DNA from: Hygrocybe punicea | Taxonomy: Eukaryota > Basidiomycota > Agaricomycetes > Agaricales > Hygrophoraceae | Direction: 5' to 3' | NCBI GenBank assembly: GCA_963556145.1 | Contig: OY744465.1 | Coordinates: forward strand, 7,192,001-7,256,000 | Length of the DNA: 64,000 nucleotides | Shown here: positions 43,702-55,190 of the stretch, piece after piece | Position numbering within the stretch: the stretch's first letter is position 1 | Layout of the letters: every line of letters starts with the position of its first letter | Translations under genes and position numbers: made by a program | Notes under the pieces: generated by a model | The model's input: only the letters and a program-made list of their open reading frames with translations | Database searches by the model: none | What the model was told of the DNA's origin: nothing

Positions 43702-45524
43702 ATGCCATATAAGAAGGAACTTGGTTATGAACTTTGCATGCACATCTGCCCTGGTCGAAAATGCGACTCTCCAAAAATGAAATGTCTTTTGTGGAAGAAG
43801 GAAGGCAATTCCTGCCAAAGACATGTCGGATCCGCACACCAACATCCCAAATGCGTTTCGTCTGGAATTTGTCCGCAGTCGGTATGTCTTGGTCGCAACA
43901 TACGTGAAAATTCGCAGGGTGTCCGCAATGCGACGGCCGCGGAACTCGATCTCCTTCCACGCAAAAGGCTAACATCCGACTCTGAGATGGAAACATCATC
44001 TGACTGTGAAACGGAACCGCCAACCACCGTAAGCAACAATGAACGCCGTATAACCACATTAAGCAACAATGACGGCCGTGTTTTCAAAATCCTTTTTATC
44101 CTTGACCCAACAACTCGTATCGCGAGCAAAGCCGCAGCCATTAACGATCTTGCATTCGTCACCACGACCATATCCGACATTGAACTCGATACCATTGCCC
44201 ATCTTGATGGTTACGTCCATATCATCAAGTCATACAAGAGTCGCTATTCAGCATGTATTCAAGAATGGGTAATGTCTATTGTTTAATTTGTGGATTGTTG
44301 ATACTGAAACGTATTTCACAACAAACAGGTTTATATCGGAATGCGACTACATCATGAGGATGGAGCCCGGCGCTTCAATGTCAAATACATATTTTGGCCC
44401 GAGTTCCTTCATGCAATACTTCGCCATCAAGACAAAGGCGATACGTGGCAAAAGTTCGCATCGGCAGATTGTGTATTTGGTGGTGTGGATATGGGAATGT
44501 CATACATGTAAGATTGACATCGCTTTAATTAATTCTGCTCCGTTTTCGCTGCATTATACTGATGTCTTGACAGCGGTAACCAATACGGATTGACACTGGA
44601 AAATGTGTCGATTTTCATGACTGGCATGGACGAACTCTGTCGAACGGCACACATCTGGCCGCCTCTGAAGCAGATGAACACGGTCCATTCAAAATGGATA
44701 CAAAATCAAAACTTGCTTCATGTCGCTTTGAATGTAACGCATACGATACGCCCTCAAGCAAAATTATTAAACGATGGCGACCAATTCCCACCGAATATTG
44801 TCTTGAAACGGACACACAGCGACACCGGTCATCACGTCCTATTACCTGGCGACGCCAAGCGAAATTGGGAATACATGCGCAATAACTGTGAGGTTCCAGG
44901 TTCACGTTGGTTTGGGCAAACGTACATCGAACCACTGAGTAAGATGGGCGAATGGCGTGTGTTTCTAGTTGGTGGAAAGGTCGTGTATACGGTGCACACC
45001 CTGTACAACAAGGAAAGCAAGTCCTGGAAGTGGGATATCGTCTCAAGTTTCTATACCTTGGATGAGTTAAGGTGAGTGCCCTTCATTTTCACTTGTCATA
45101 TCATATGCATGATTGTCTTAACTTTGTCAGAATATTTCAAACGCAGGGGACTCTATTGAAGACGGTGGCGTGCAATCCGGACAGGGGCGCCATTTCTATT
45201 CGAGAGCAAGGCAGAAACGAGTTCTTCGACTTTGTCCAAAAGACCTACGAAGGGCTTTATGCAATAGAGTCCAATATGGTTGGTGGAAAACCATCGATGA
45301 GTGTTTTTTGCCGTATGGACATATCGCTCATTGTGGATTCCAAAACGGATACTGTGTCCTATTTCGTGAACGAGGTGGAACGTTATCACACATGCAGCCT
45401 CTGGTCGAACATGAAGTCAGGTCCGAAATCCGTTCGAGCACCCATTGGCTCATTAGCAGACACTTTTGCAGGGGTTTTCTATAAATGGTTGATTGACATC
45501 AAAGGTCCATACTCATATTTGTAA
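43702..45524 (+). CDS. Cargo gene 2: Cys-rich N-terminus and ATP-grasp-like domain
   Basis: Spliced gene in Helitron B; Met at 43702 starts MPYKKELGYELCMHICPG. A Cys/His-rich first part (CPGRKCDSPKMKCLLW, CQRHVGSAHQHPKC) may bind metal. Later exons (44330-45070 and 45131-45524) carry an ATP-grasp-like order: the Lys of VLKRTHSD, GEWRVFLVGGKVVYTVHT, and CRMDISLIV followed by YFVNEVER, whose Asp and Asn-Glu would hold magnesium. Introns at 44272-44328, 44508-44573 and 45073-45130 show GT...AG borders. ATP-grasp enzymes make amide, ester or thioester bonds with ATP; the substrate here is unknown. The frame is open through all exons, and it ends KGPYSYL with TAA at 45522-45524. It lies tail-to-tail with cargo gene 3. 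Confidence 0.58.
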
Positions 45525-45611
45525 TATTATCTGTACAGTCAATGGATCGGTTCGCGTTTATTTCACAAAACAGACATAAGATACAAATATAAATGATGCT
45601 AAGTGGAGCAA

Positions 45612-47659
45612 TCATTTCGGCACTCCCAAGACCATGACCCATTGCACATTGAGTGAAATGCTCTTCATCATGTCATCTACACGCTTGAATGTATTGATGG
45701 TGTGTCCAACAACGACACAGGATCCTGCAGGGATATTGTGCGGGAAGATGGGTAGTTGCTGGAGCGATATGAGAGTGGACGTGAAGTCCGCTTTGACTTT
45801 GCGTGCATCATAGATGGGCACTGACAACACATACTTAAGATATCAATTTATATTAGACGACCGGATGCTTACCAATATCGTAAAATGATAGAGCGGCCTT
45901 ATGATAAGATGGAGTGGGTCGACGAGTGAATGGACTAAGTTGTACATTTTTGGATGTCGATGCCTCTATGAAAATCGATTAGGAATTACAACTAAAAATG
46001 ATTAATGCACAAACTGGGAGATGTATCCATTCCACTTGCTGTGGTCGTTGAGAAGGACACATAGTCCTTATACAGTTGGGCCCAAAATTCGGACTCGCGA
46101 ATCACCATTCCAATAGCACCGACATATCGCTCCCATTCCCCTTGAAGTAGTGCACCCTGTATAACCTTGACCGGCTTTGTATTGCCACCAATCTTGGGCT
46201 CATCGAGAAAGCAGGACTCCACTATGATGACCGATGTAAAGATCGTCGGCATTCCACCTCCGACTGCATGAAAGAAGTTGCGACCAAATGCACCAGTGGA
46301 GATATGGGCAGGGTTATCATGAGAGAGATTAGAGTACCTCCCAGATCTATCAAATGTAATGGCAGAAACCAATAACCTATATTATATCCAATGAATTGAC
46401 CAAATTGACCTCAAATTGCTGTTCAAATAACGTACTTTCTGTTGATCTTGTAGATGTCAGTGATGATATCACTGAACTGTGGGTTGCCATTCCCAATTGC
46501 ACTGGACCAGGATACCATTGCTGCTGCCCTGAATGGTTATGAGTAAATGACAAGGGTATAAATGCAATTGCATACTTGATATTGACACAGTCTTGGTAGG
46601 TGTCAACAAGTTGAGGATCCCTCATGCCAATATCGGACTCATCAACGTTCGGAGATGGTAAGCTAGATTCACGACATCTACATCAAACACCACGGTGTAA
46701 TAAGATCCAACACACCTGGTGATCTGCGTCAGTGCATAGGTCAGATCTCCTTCATCGCCACTGGAGCCTTTATCATCGTCGGTATCATCGAGCATGATGG
46801 CCTTCGTGGACTTCGACTTCTTGGATGGAGTATTAGAAACGCTGTTACAATTAATGAATGAGAATATTCATATCGGCACGTAAAATACACACGAAATTGG
46901 CTTATCGGGGTTCTTCATCAAGGCTACTTTGCGACGATGCCTAAACAGTCAAACGATTTGTTTGAACAAATGGATATGTCTATGATAACCGAACAACTCA
47001 CTTAGAACCGTAATCCTCTTCCTCTTCCTCTTCCTCCTCTTCCTCACCGTCTCGTGATTGATTAGATGCAGCTTTCAATTTCTTGGTGGGGGAAGGCGTT
47101 TTACTATAGATAACCTGTCAATGATGAGACAATACCTATGAAAAATATTTACACATTGTCGTCATTGTCGGTGACATTGGGAGATGACATTTGACGTTTC
47201 TTTCCACTGTAACAGATTGATATCATGGTGGATATATTTGATATTGAAACACTAACACGTCTTTAACGTTGCGAAACTTGACGGAATGCCTAGGAGGATA
47301 TTGATATTTGTTAACTCATATTGGATAACAATGATATGTGATTATAGATACCTTGTGAGCGTTGACGGTGCCATTACACTGCCAGTGCTTTGAATACTGA
47401 CGGCATCATCATTAGCATCGGACAAAGCCACACTGTCCATTGGTCAAAAATAGATAACGATTAAAACGATGACACATACATATCATCATCAGCCCAAGTC
47501 TTGATGACCTTCTTCCGCTTCTCGATTGTTGCAGAAGGCCGTCTTTAGTGCATGCAATAGAAACTTCAGTTATACCGAGTAAAATAGGGATGCATACATG
47601 GTGGCCTTGGATTTTGCTTTCGAGTTTGATTTCGTGGCGGTGGACTTCTTGGGAGGCAT
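45612..47659 (-). CDS. Cargo gene 3: hypothetical nuclear-type protein
   Basis: Spliced minus-strand gene with many very short exons. The Met at 47659-47657 begins MPPKKSTATKSNSKAKSKA, a basic start. Small Ser/Lys/Asp-rich exons (47000-47600) follow, including a poly-Glu run near 47030. The larger exons are 45992-46372 (FHAVGGGMPTIFTSVIIV, VIQGALLQGEWERYVGAIGM) and 45612-45830 (PIYDARKVKADF, PAGSCVVVGHTINTF, WVMVLGVPK). I recall proteins with the same 'YDAR...GS-VVVG-T' end in many agaricomycetes, function unknown. Exon limits are uncertain. Position between the cargo genes and intron richness indicate host origin. Confidence 0.48.
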
Positions 47660-48321
47660 TGGAGAGCGGTAAAAGTTGATGGAATAGTGGATATCATCTC
47701 CACTCACGCTTTAAATCACTCAAAAACAATAAGCTATGAATTTAAGATGAATCGGTGAATCCAAAACTTCAACAATAACATCAGAGGATCCACCATTGGC
47801 ACATGCTCATATACCAAACGAGGCTTCTTGGGCCATGTACTCCATGCAAAGCGCAAAGGTATGCATGAAAAATGGATGACTGTCCACATGATATTCGCCA
47901 CAAGTTTATACTGGTAGATTTCATGAATTGTTGACAAATTCAATTAAAGTTAGGAATGGAGACTAAACAAAAAGGGGTATTCATAAAACAAAAATGCATA
48001 ATGCCAAATTAAGAAACATGGGGTATACTAACAGATATTGATGCATAATGGATAGGGGCTAATTTTAATGCTGTGCACACATATACTGTGATGCAGAATT
48101 AATGTGGAAAAGCTGGAGTACATGCTTGACTATACCATATCCAAACCAGACAGCTGACAACCAACATTATGTGGTGCATTTGAAAGACATGGAAAGGATC
48201 CGTATTATGCAAAATGACGCAAACTTCAATATTGAAGAATGCAATACAAAAACAAAAGCAAAACGGATCCTGAAAGCTATCATCACATGGACATCAAAAG
48301 CCAATATGGATATGATCGGTG
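47660..48321. other. Divergent spacer of cargo genes 3 and 4
   Basis: About 660 bases of AT-rich DNA between divergent cargo genes. It should hold both promoters. A weak frame at 48102-48344 overlaps the start of cargo gene 4 and has no motif. I see no repeat. Confidence 0.35.
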
Positions 48322-49577
48322 ATGGCGGAAGATATAATCCATGAAGTGGACGAAATTGTGCCACGCAATATACATCTCACCACTGCTTTGTACGTGATGG
48401 ACAACTATTACAACTTCAAGGGTGCATGTTAGCAATATCCACCATATATATACTGGCTAGTATTTGACACCAAATTGACAGCTGAACATCTGCAGGAAAT
48501 CATATCTGCACGCTTAGACGATGATGAAAGTCAGCTTGCGAAGGCCACAAACGTAAGTCATTGGATTTGAAAAGGTATATCATATTGACCGCATTGCCAG
48601 ATTGCAAATGTCAATATTGTGCATGTTGACTCTCCAAATTGCTGGAAGTTTACACTTCCAACCAATGATGAATCCGAACATCAAGAATTGGTATTAAGTT
48701 TGCAAGCGATTTTGGTGGCAAAAGATCTTCCACCCATAACAACCAGGTATGTGCTAAATTCGTATCAATTCCTTGAATACCATTCTGATGAATCACTGCA
48801 ATAGTCAACCAGAACGCCGAACGCCCTTCATACGTCAAAGCATAGTCGTAACTGGCCTTGATACAACGGGCTTTCAATCCTATATCGATAACCTTTGGAT
48901 TCTGCACCAGAAACTGGCTCGTCAATTTCCTGACAAAGCAATGCAAGCTTTTACGCCTTCTACATACATGGATTACATGGCACTCGCAATAGGAACCCGA
49001 TATTTCACTGATCGCCGACATGACAACACTTCCTCTCACATTCCATTCGAGTATGTCATCGATCCAAAAGGCATATTAACCTCACTTGTGAATTCCCGCT
49101 ACTTTCATGGCCAGGACAATTGTGTACTTTATTACAAGTTGAAGTCTGATAGAAATCGACATTGGTGAGTGACGATGAATTGGGATCACATCCCTACTGA
49201 TGGAAATATTTATTAGCTTCATTCCAACAAACCCAACTTGCTTTAGAATCGGTGATATAGTGGAGGTTCAGTTTACAATATCGGCAGTTCCGGTAAAGAA
49301 GGATAAATTCAAGATGATTCTGAATCTACGGTCATTGGCACTGGTAGACAGTGACTTCACAGAGGTAACACTTTAATACATCAAGAATTAAACGAATACT
49401 GATGTATATTCTCAGGAAGCAACTATGATTCGCAACAAGACAGCTTTGCCTACACCAACTACACAGCCCAGAATAGCCATCAAACGGCATGTTGGGTATG
49501 TGGAAGAGGGTAATGATGCAGAGGGTGTTGTGGAAACAAGGCGACGCTTCTATAATATGAATATAGACCGATGCTAA
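48322..49577 (+). CDS. Cargo gene 4: hypothetical protein
   Basis: Spliced gene in Helitron B. The Met at 48322 starts MAEDIIHEVDEIVPRNIHL; an intron of about 85 bases leads to EIISARLDDDESQLAK, then IANVNIVHVDSPNCWKF, then RTPFIRQSIVVTGLDTTGF and FHGQDNCVLYYKL, and a last exon with FRIGDIVEVQFTISAVPVKK and a tail rich in Thr/Pro. The stop is TAA at 49575-49577. The GDIVEVQ...LRSLALVD block is one I recall from a recurring agaricomycete protein of unknown role. No catalytic residues are evident. It is the cargo gene nearest the Helitron 5' end. Confidence 0.5.
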
Positions 49578-51344
49578 TGTATAATATTGTATGTGTACTC
49601 AACCCGTTGATATGTTACAGCTGTTTTGCTATCTGATGGCAGCAATTGCACCTTTTTGAATCAATTGAGAAATTTGGACTTGATAGAATTTTGGGTGCTG
49701 TGTTTTGTATCTCATGAAATACTATTTGGATTAAGATGGTTATACAGGGAAAGTTGTACTATGTCTTGAGGACTATCTACGCCTGTAATTACATTTGAAC
49801 AATATTTAGGATATAGTGAGTTGTTGATGAAATAAAAGGTAGACCAGTACTTTTTGACGCCCAAAATGATACTGTCAAATTATGACATCGAAAGAGCTCA
49901 TATGAAGAAGACTGGAGGGAGAAGGTTGTTCATCTTTTCAAGGCCTAGAAGTACATATACCATATTCTTCTCTATTTTTGTCCTTTGAGCCGTCATTGCA
50001 TCTGTACTATGTTTGTCTGTCACTAGGCTCGAAATACAACCAGAATCATAAACTGTATAACCATCTTGATCCAAGCAGTATTTCATGAGATACAAAACAC
50101 AGCACCCAAAATTCTACCAAGTCCAAATTTCTCAATGTGCCTTTTTGCTGAAAAGATGAGAATGAGCTATTGAAAATCCATTATCTACCTATAATCCAGA
50201 TTTAATGTTTGCATATTCTCTTTGTATCACCACTGGATAGCTAACTATATCCAATGTTCAATGTGTACTGATCACATATGACAATAGTAACCTGAACATA
50301 TTGACCGAACACATTGACCAAACACACTGAACATGTCCAATATGTTCGGTTTGTGGTCCATGAAACTGAATTACAATTCATTGTACAAATTCAATCAAAC
50401 TACCTTTACTTCGCATATGTGATGCATAACCTTTTGTTCAAAGACGTGTCATATTAACTGGACGAAATCTACAGGTACAACAAGCATATTTACTCCTTTA
50501 TATCTAAATTGATGACGAAATTCACTGCTGTACTGAGAAGCCTATGTTGCTATGTTCCTGCATTGATACCATTGGATTGTATCTTGGCCCAACCTTCACT
50601 TCTTCCCATCCTGCCATAAATATGATGCTTTGCTATTTAATAATTGCTTTCCAATGATATTATTTTGTTCTGGCATGATTGGAGCTTCTCTTGAACTAAT
50701 TATGTTCCTTGTCCTTGTGTCTGGATCTCGAATCATTTATGCAGTTGACTGCATTTATTGTACTATTTTCGTGTCCTTTGATGAAACATCAACAAATTAT
50801 ACACCTCACCCTTATGAGCCCATTCAATGAATACATTGAAACAGCATCTGGGGTACCAATGTGTGAACTCCATAGTTTCTCAATGTTGATAGCTCTGCTT
50901 GCACTTTCTCTGCTTCAATATGGGATGTCAAATATGGCACATAATGCACATCCAACAACTGTCCAGACTTTTATTTCTGCTATTATTTGTGCAATTGCAA
51001 TGCCCCGGATACAGGTAGGGACATCTGCAAAACACTTTGTGCCGAAAAATGATGAACCCGCCGGTTAAACCAGTGTTAAACCTGTTCCTTGTAATTCCAA
51101 TGTACATAGCTGTTATATGTATCTGTAAACAAAGATATCATATCTGGTTCATTCAGTCTATATTGCACTGGCAATTCCTCAGAATACAGCAGGGATACTA
51201 GTTGGACAATACAGAACTCTCAGTACTGTTCAGACAGGTTTTCAACTCATCCATATGTCATAATGCACATTACACCAACAAAGAATATGATTATTGTCAT
51301 GAAGTCGACTTAGCAGTGGACTACACTTTCCCAACTTGGCACCT
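49578..51344. other. AT-rich, gene-poor 5' part of Helitron B
   Basis: No gene is seen in this 1.8-kb stretch. It holds an inverted-repeat element at 49658-50140, a cluster of GTTCGGT/ACCGAAC words at 50290-50355 like those in Helitron A, and otherwise AT-rich sequence with short plus-strand frames (for example 50709-51068) that are hydrophobic and show no motif. Confidence 0.45.
49658..50140. mobile_element. Small foldback/MITE-like element with ~85-bp inverted ends
   Basis: The left arm (about 49658-49745) reads ATTGAGAAATTTGGACTTG and the right arm (about 50050-50140) is its reverse complement with few mismatches, through AATTTTGGGTGCTGTG and TCTCATGAAATACT. The spacer of about 300 bases is non-coding. 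I could not fix a target duplication, although GCACCTTTTTG and GTGCCTTTTTG occur just outside the two ends. Confidence 0.6.
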
Positions 51345-51555
51345 TTGATCTGGTGACCTTATTGTTCTTGCTCATTTGAGACAACAAATTCTCACAGTTA
51401 CAAAGTCAGCAGTCACACGGTTTCAAATTTATTCACAGGGCTTCAAAATTGTTCCCACAGTTTGCAACAATTGTTCCCACGGCTTGGCAAATTAGAGTCT
51501 GACCCTGAGTTGAAAAATCCACCGTATAGAACGATTCCCTTATAGGGACTCGTAA
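51345..51555 (-). other. Helitron B 5' end
   Basis: On the minus strand: TTACGAGTCCC (51555-51545), then TATAAGGG, which forms a short hairpin with the preceding CCC, then GTTCTATACGGTGGATT and repeated GTGGGAACAATT words. About 180 bases match the 5' end of Helitron A. A Rep protein would be expected to recognise this end. Confidence 0.82.
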
Positions 51556-54122
51556 TATACATTTTCAATTGCTCAGAATTTCTATTACAGGCATGGTTAG
51601 AAATAATGTGAAATGCTCTTTTTTGCTCTTGATTTAGATGAAATTCCCCTGCAACACACTCAACTACCAATTTAGATTCACCAGAATGATATATGTTTTC
51701 AAGATATGACTTATCAATAATCTTAACATTGTTTTCACTTGATGAAGTGTGTCTAAGGAGTCGACAATCAGCATTACTTGGCAGGGTTTCACTGCGCTTT
51801 TCAAGCAATTCTTGTCTTTTCTTCTGAACAGCTGCTTTCCATTGGGTTCCACTTTGAACAAATTCAGGAGGTGTAAGCTGTACATTTGACTCTGTCAACA
51901 CAACATCTGTCCAACCTGTTTGAGTAATCACACCTCGCATTATTGCCATATCAAGTTGACGTTTCTTTTCAAGTTTTCCCAATTCCTTGAAATCAACATC
52001 AAACTCCTCATTTATTATCCCAGAGAGTTCTTCCTCTTGGTTATCATCATTCTGTTCTAAACCATCATGATCTAATATAGGATTGTAACCATCATTCCAA
52101 CTTGGTAAAATTACAGAACCCTTCCGAAGTTGATAATGAAAATCATCACGAGCATCTAAACATTCATATTTTATATTAAAATTTTGCATAAGTTCCATTT
52201 GTCTTTGACTGAAATTGTATGACAAGAAAGTTTCATCCCAAGATTGGTCTACAGTTTTCAAATCATGTCCAGAGTGCCAAGGTTTGAACAGTGTCAGCAT
52301 AACTAAGCAGTAATATTCATGATCACCTTGGTCACAACGTGGTAATGTAGCTCCTATAAATGTAGGAACTTTAGCACTAGTCTTCTGTACACAACGTGTT
52401 CCATGTGACATGTGGAGTGGATGAGCATCAATAAAAGAAAACAGGCCTGGAGGAAGATAGACATTTCCACTTTCATCTGACTTCTGTTTTGTAGGGCTAA
52501 GCTCTTTACATTTTGAACTATTATCTAATATAGCATTGCAATCCTTTTCACTTTCTACATGATATGTATTTTCAAAGTCTTCAGATACACAAGATATATC
52601 ATGACCTATGCTTTCATCAGCAATATCAACATGTCCTTTAGTACCACCTTTTCCACTTACTTTAGATTCAGGAAACTTTTCACGTGAACAATGGCTAACC
52701 CAATCATATAGGCACACATTTTCAAGCTCATGAGGGCGGTATATATAATCATAAACTGGTGATAAACCAATGATGCAACCTCTACGTTTTATCAATGCTA
52801 CCTTCTGAACATAGCCCTTAGTGGCTTCTAGATTCCAGGCCATTTGGGCCTCATTAACATAGTTCTGCCAATAGAATGAAGCAAAATGATGATTGGTGTA
52901 GTGGTCAGGATTGCGTAATAGATACATACATGCCATTGGTGAGCCAATTTCCATCTTTGCACTCAGATTATTAACAATCTTTGTCATGAGACGACGTGCT
53001 TTTTCCTTTTGAGTATCACTTCCACCAATCATCTCACTGTTCTTTTGAAATATGGCACGTACTGTATCAAAGATAACATGTGTTTTTAAAAAGACCTTAG
53101 TGATGTAATCTGACACATAGAGAATCACACTCTTAATTGCAGTTCCAGATTTCAAACATGTTACATCTGTGTTACATCGAAACACATAGGTGACCAATGG
53201 GGTGATTGTGTTTATCATTGGCTCTCCTTTTTTCATATTAAGAGCACCAGTTTCAGGATCAACTTCAGTCTGGCTAAACACAGCACGAGGAAATCGTGCT
53301 TTACACTTTCCCCACTTATTATCCATACGTCCGATATATTGACGAGATTTATTTTGGGAGCCATCTTTATTCCTGTTAGTAGAACAGTGATGTATGTTAG
53401 ACTTGGCCAAAATATCATCAACTACAGATTTGAACTTATCTTCCCACAAGCTCAAAGCCTGACACATATGACATATGCCACACTTCTTTAAACAAGGCAT
53501 AGGAGGTGCTTCTGGTAAAGTTTGTGTTGGATCCAAGTAGCCAGCTGAATGAGAAGCTTCATTAATATTTTTCAAGACTTCATCCTGTGTTCCAGTAAGA
53601 AATTCACCAACATGTGTGCTTTCTAGATACTCAACAAGATTCTTCTGGAAATCTGAAGAAGGGTCCAATATTCGTTTCCTTATCTCTTGTGGTGTTAGAC
53701 ATCCTCAAATCCAGATCAACATGTGAAGATGCAATGTGAGGCGACCCTGTTGCTCAACAGTGCCATAATAAACAGAAGTATCACCATATATTCCAGGATG
53801 ATCTGAATCCACACCCAAAACATGCTTGATAAAAAGATTAATCATGAAATGAAAGAACCTTGCACCTGCCACCGGATTTTTAGCAATAAGACACATCCGC
53901 TCATCACTTGATCTAATTTTTGGGTCAAATCTCTCCTTTGTGTCAGCAAAGTACAAACAAATTGGATGTTTAACATCAGCTGGAGATAAAGTGATGTACC
54001 ATGAGGGTGCACCACAGTATGCAATCAAAGACCAAATCTTGTTCCTCATGAACTTTTTACTTGTAACAGATCTACTTACCTTGGATCCTACATGATCCAA
54101 ATCTCGAACTACCTGGTAACAA
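51556..54122 (-). pseudogene. H1 middle part: Rep domain
   Basis: This part starts at codon TGT of the CYQVVRDLDHV motif and continues into the Rep HUH segment (LTLHLHMLIW), interrupted by TGA at 53705-53707 in the place of a residue between WI and GCLTPQEI. It then goes on through the two-Tyr region (YVSDYITK) to QLKMY at 51556, where Helitron B splits the helicase Walker A loop. The right edge (54122) is the Helitron A insertion: the last bases CTGGTAACAA join TCTTTTTCC at 58375, giving EEKDCYQ. Similarity to Helitron B is clear along the full length. It is flanked by inverted copies of the Helitron 5' end because A and B lie head to head. Confidence 0.8.
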
Positions 54123-54599
54123 TTACGAGTCCCTATAAGGGAATTGTTCTATACGGTGGATTCTCAAACTCAGGGTCAGACTCTAATTTGCCAAGCCGTG
54201 GGAACAATTTTGTGAAACTGTGGGAACAATTTTGAAGCCCTGGGAATAATTATGAAACCGTGTGACTGGGCGGAGTTGAGTGTGAGAATTTGTTGTCCCA
54301 ATCAGCGAGAACAATAAGGCAGCCGGATCACAGCAGCCAATTTGGAAATGGGTAGTGTTATATCATGTTGGTATTGCAATTGCAATTGGTTTCTGATAAT
54401 GATCACATGCATTCATAATGCAATGTGCCGTGTATGAATGAACAATATGTCAGTGGTATCTGTCATGTAGCCACATCTACTGTGTGTAATAGAATTGTTG
54501 ATAATGAAATGAGGTCAAACAGTGTCCATTGTACACTTGTCACACAGGTCCAAATGTGTGCGGTGAGTGTTTGGTAGGTGTCCCAGCTTTAATCTGGCG

Positions 54600-55190
54600 C
54601 AGTTGTTTGCACAAACATCTGTATGGTGTTTTGGTGGACATGTTCAGTGCATGTAAGTAAACCGGTGTGACCGGATATATGACACCGAACACATCGAACA
54701 TGTTCAGTGTGTTCTGTGGACATGTTCAGTGCATGTCAGTAAACTAGTATGACCAGATATACGACACCGAACACATCGAACATGTTCGGTGTGTTTGGCG
54801 GACATGTTCGGTGCATGTCAGTAAACTAGAATGACCAGATATACTACACCGAACACATCGAACATGTTCGGTGTGTGCAGTGAAGATGTTCGGTGCATGT
54901 CAGTAAACTGGTATGACCAGATATACGACACCGAACACATCGAACATGTTCGGTGGACATGTTCGGTGCATGTCAGTACACTGGTATAACCAGATATACT
55001 ACACTGAACACATCGAACATATTGAACCAGTGTGTTCGGTTGACATGTTCAGTGGATGTTGGTAAGCCAATATGACTAGGTATACTGCACGAAACACATC
55101 CGGTGTGTTTGGTGTACATGTTTGGTGGATGTCCATCGACCGGTATGACTAGGTATACTACACCGAACACATCCACCAAACACACCAAAG
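54600..55190. repeat. GTTCGGT-rich tandem repeat, ~85-110 bp units
   Basis: About six units each contain 'gaccagatatac', 'gacaccgaacacatcgaac' and 'atgttcggtgcatgtcagtaaac'. Units vary in length through loss or gain of the GTTCGGTGGACATG word. ACCGAAC and GTTCGGT in each unit give a small inverted repeat. Confidence 0.8.

Larger units (their letters stand above)
32113..51555 (-). mobile_element. Helitron B: 19.4-kb autonomous-type Helitron with cargo genes
   Basis: On the minus strand the element starts TTACGAGTCCC at 51555 and ends ...GGGACGAGTAAC-ATGCCATGCAAAGCAATGGCCCACACCCCACTAG at 32113 (given here in pieces shorter than the limit by the hyphen). It is inserted between A and T of H1 with no target duplication: the flanks CAATTGAAAATGTATA and TTGGTGGAATGG join to give QLKMYIGGMGGKGKT, the expected helicase sequence. 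From 5' to 3' it has about 2 kb of AT-rich non-coding DNA, four spliced cargo genes (49.6-41.0 kb), a short spacer, and the Rep-helicase-protease gene (39.9-32.2 kb). The 11-base 5' end is mirrored near, but not at, the 3' end: an asymmetric inverted repeat as reported for Helitron2-type and Fusarium Helitrons. Confidence 0.85.

Noticed and set aside
51345..54320. A 3-kb transposon with ~180-bp terminal inverted repeats
   Set aside because: The inverted repeats are the 5' ends of Helitrons A and B, which lie head to head. The sequence between them is H1 coding DNA that continues beyond both elements.
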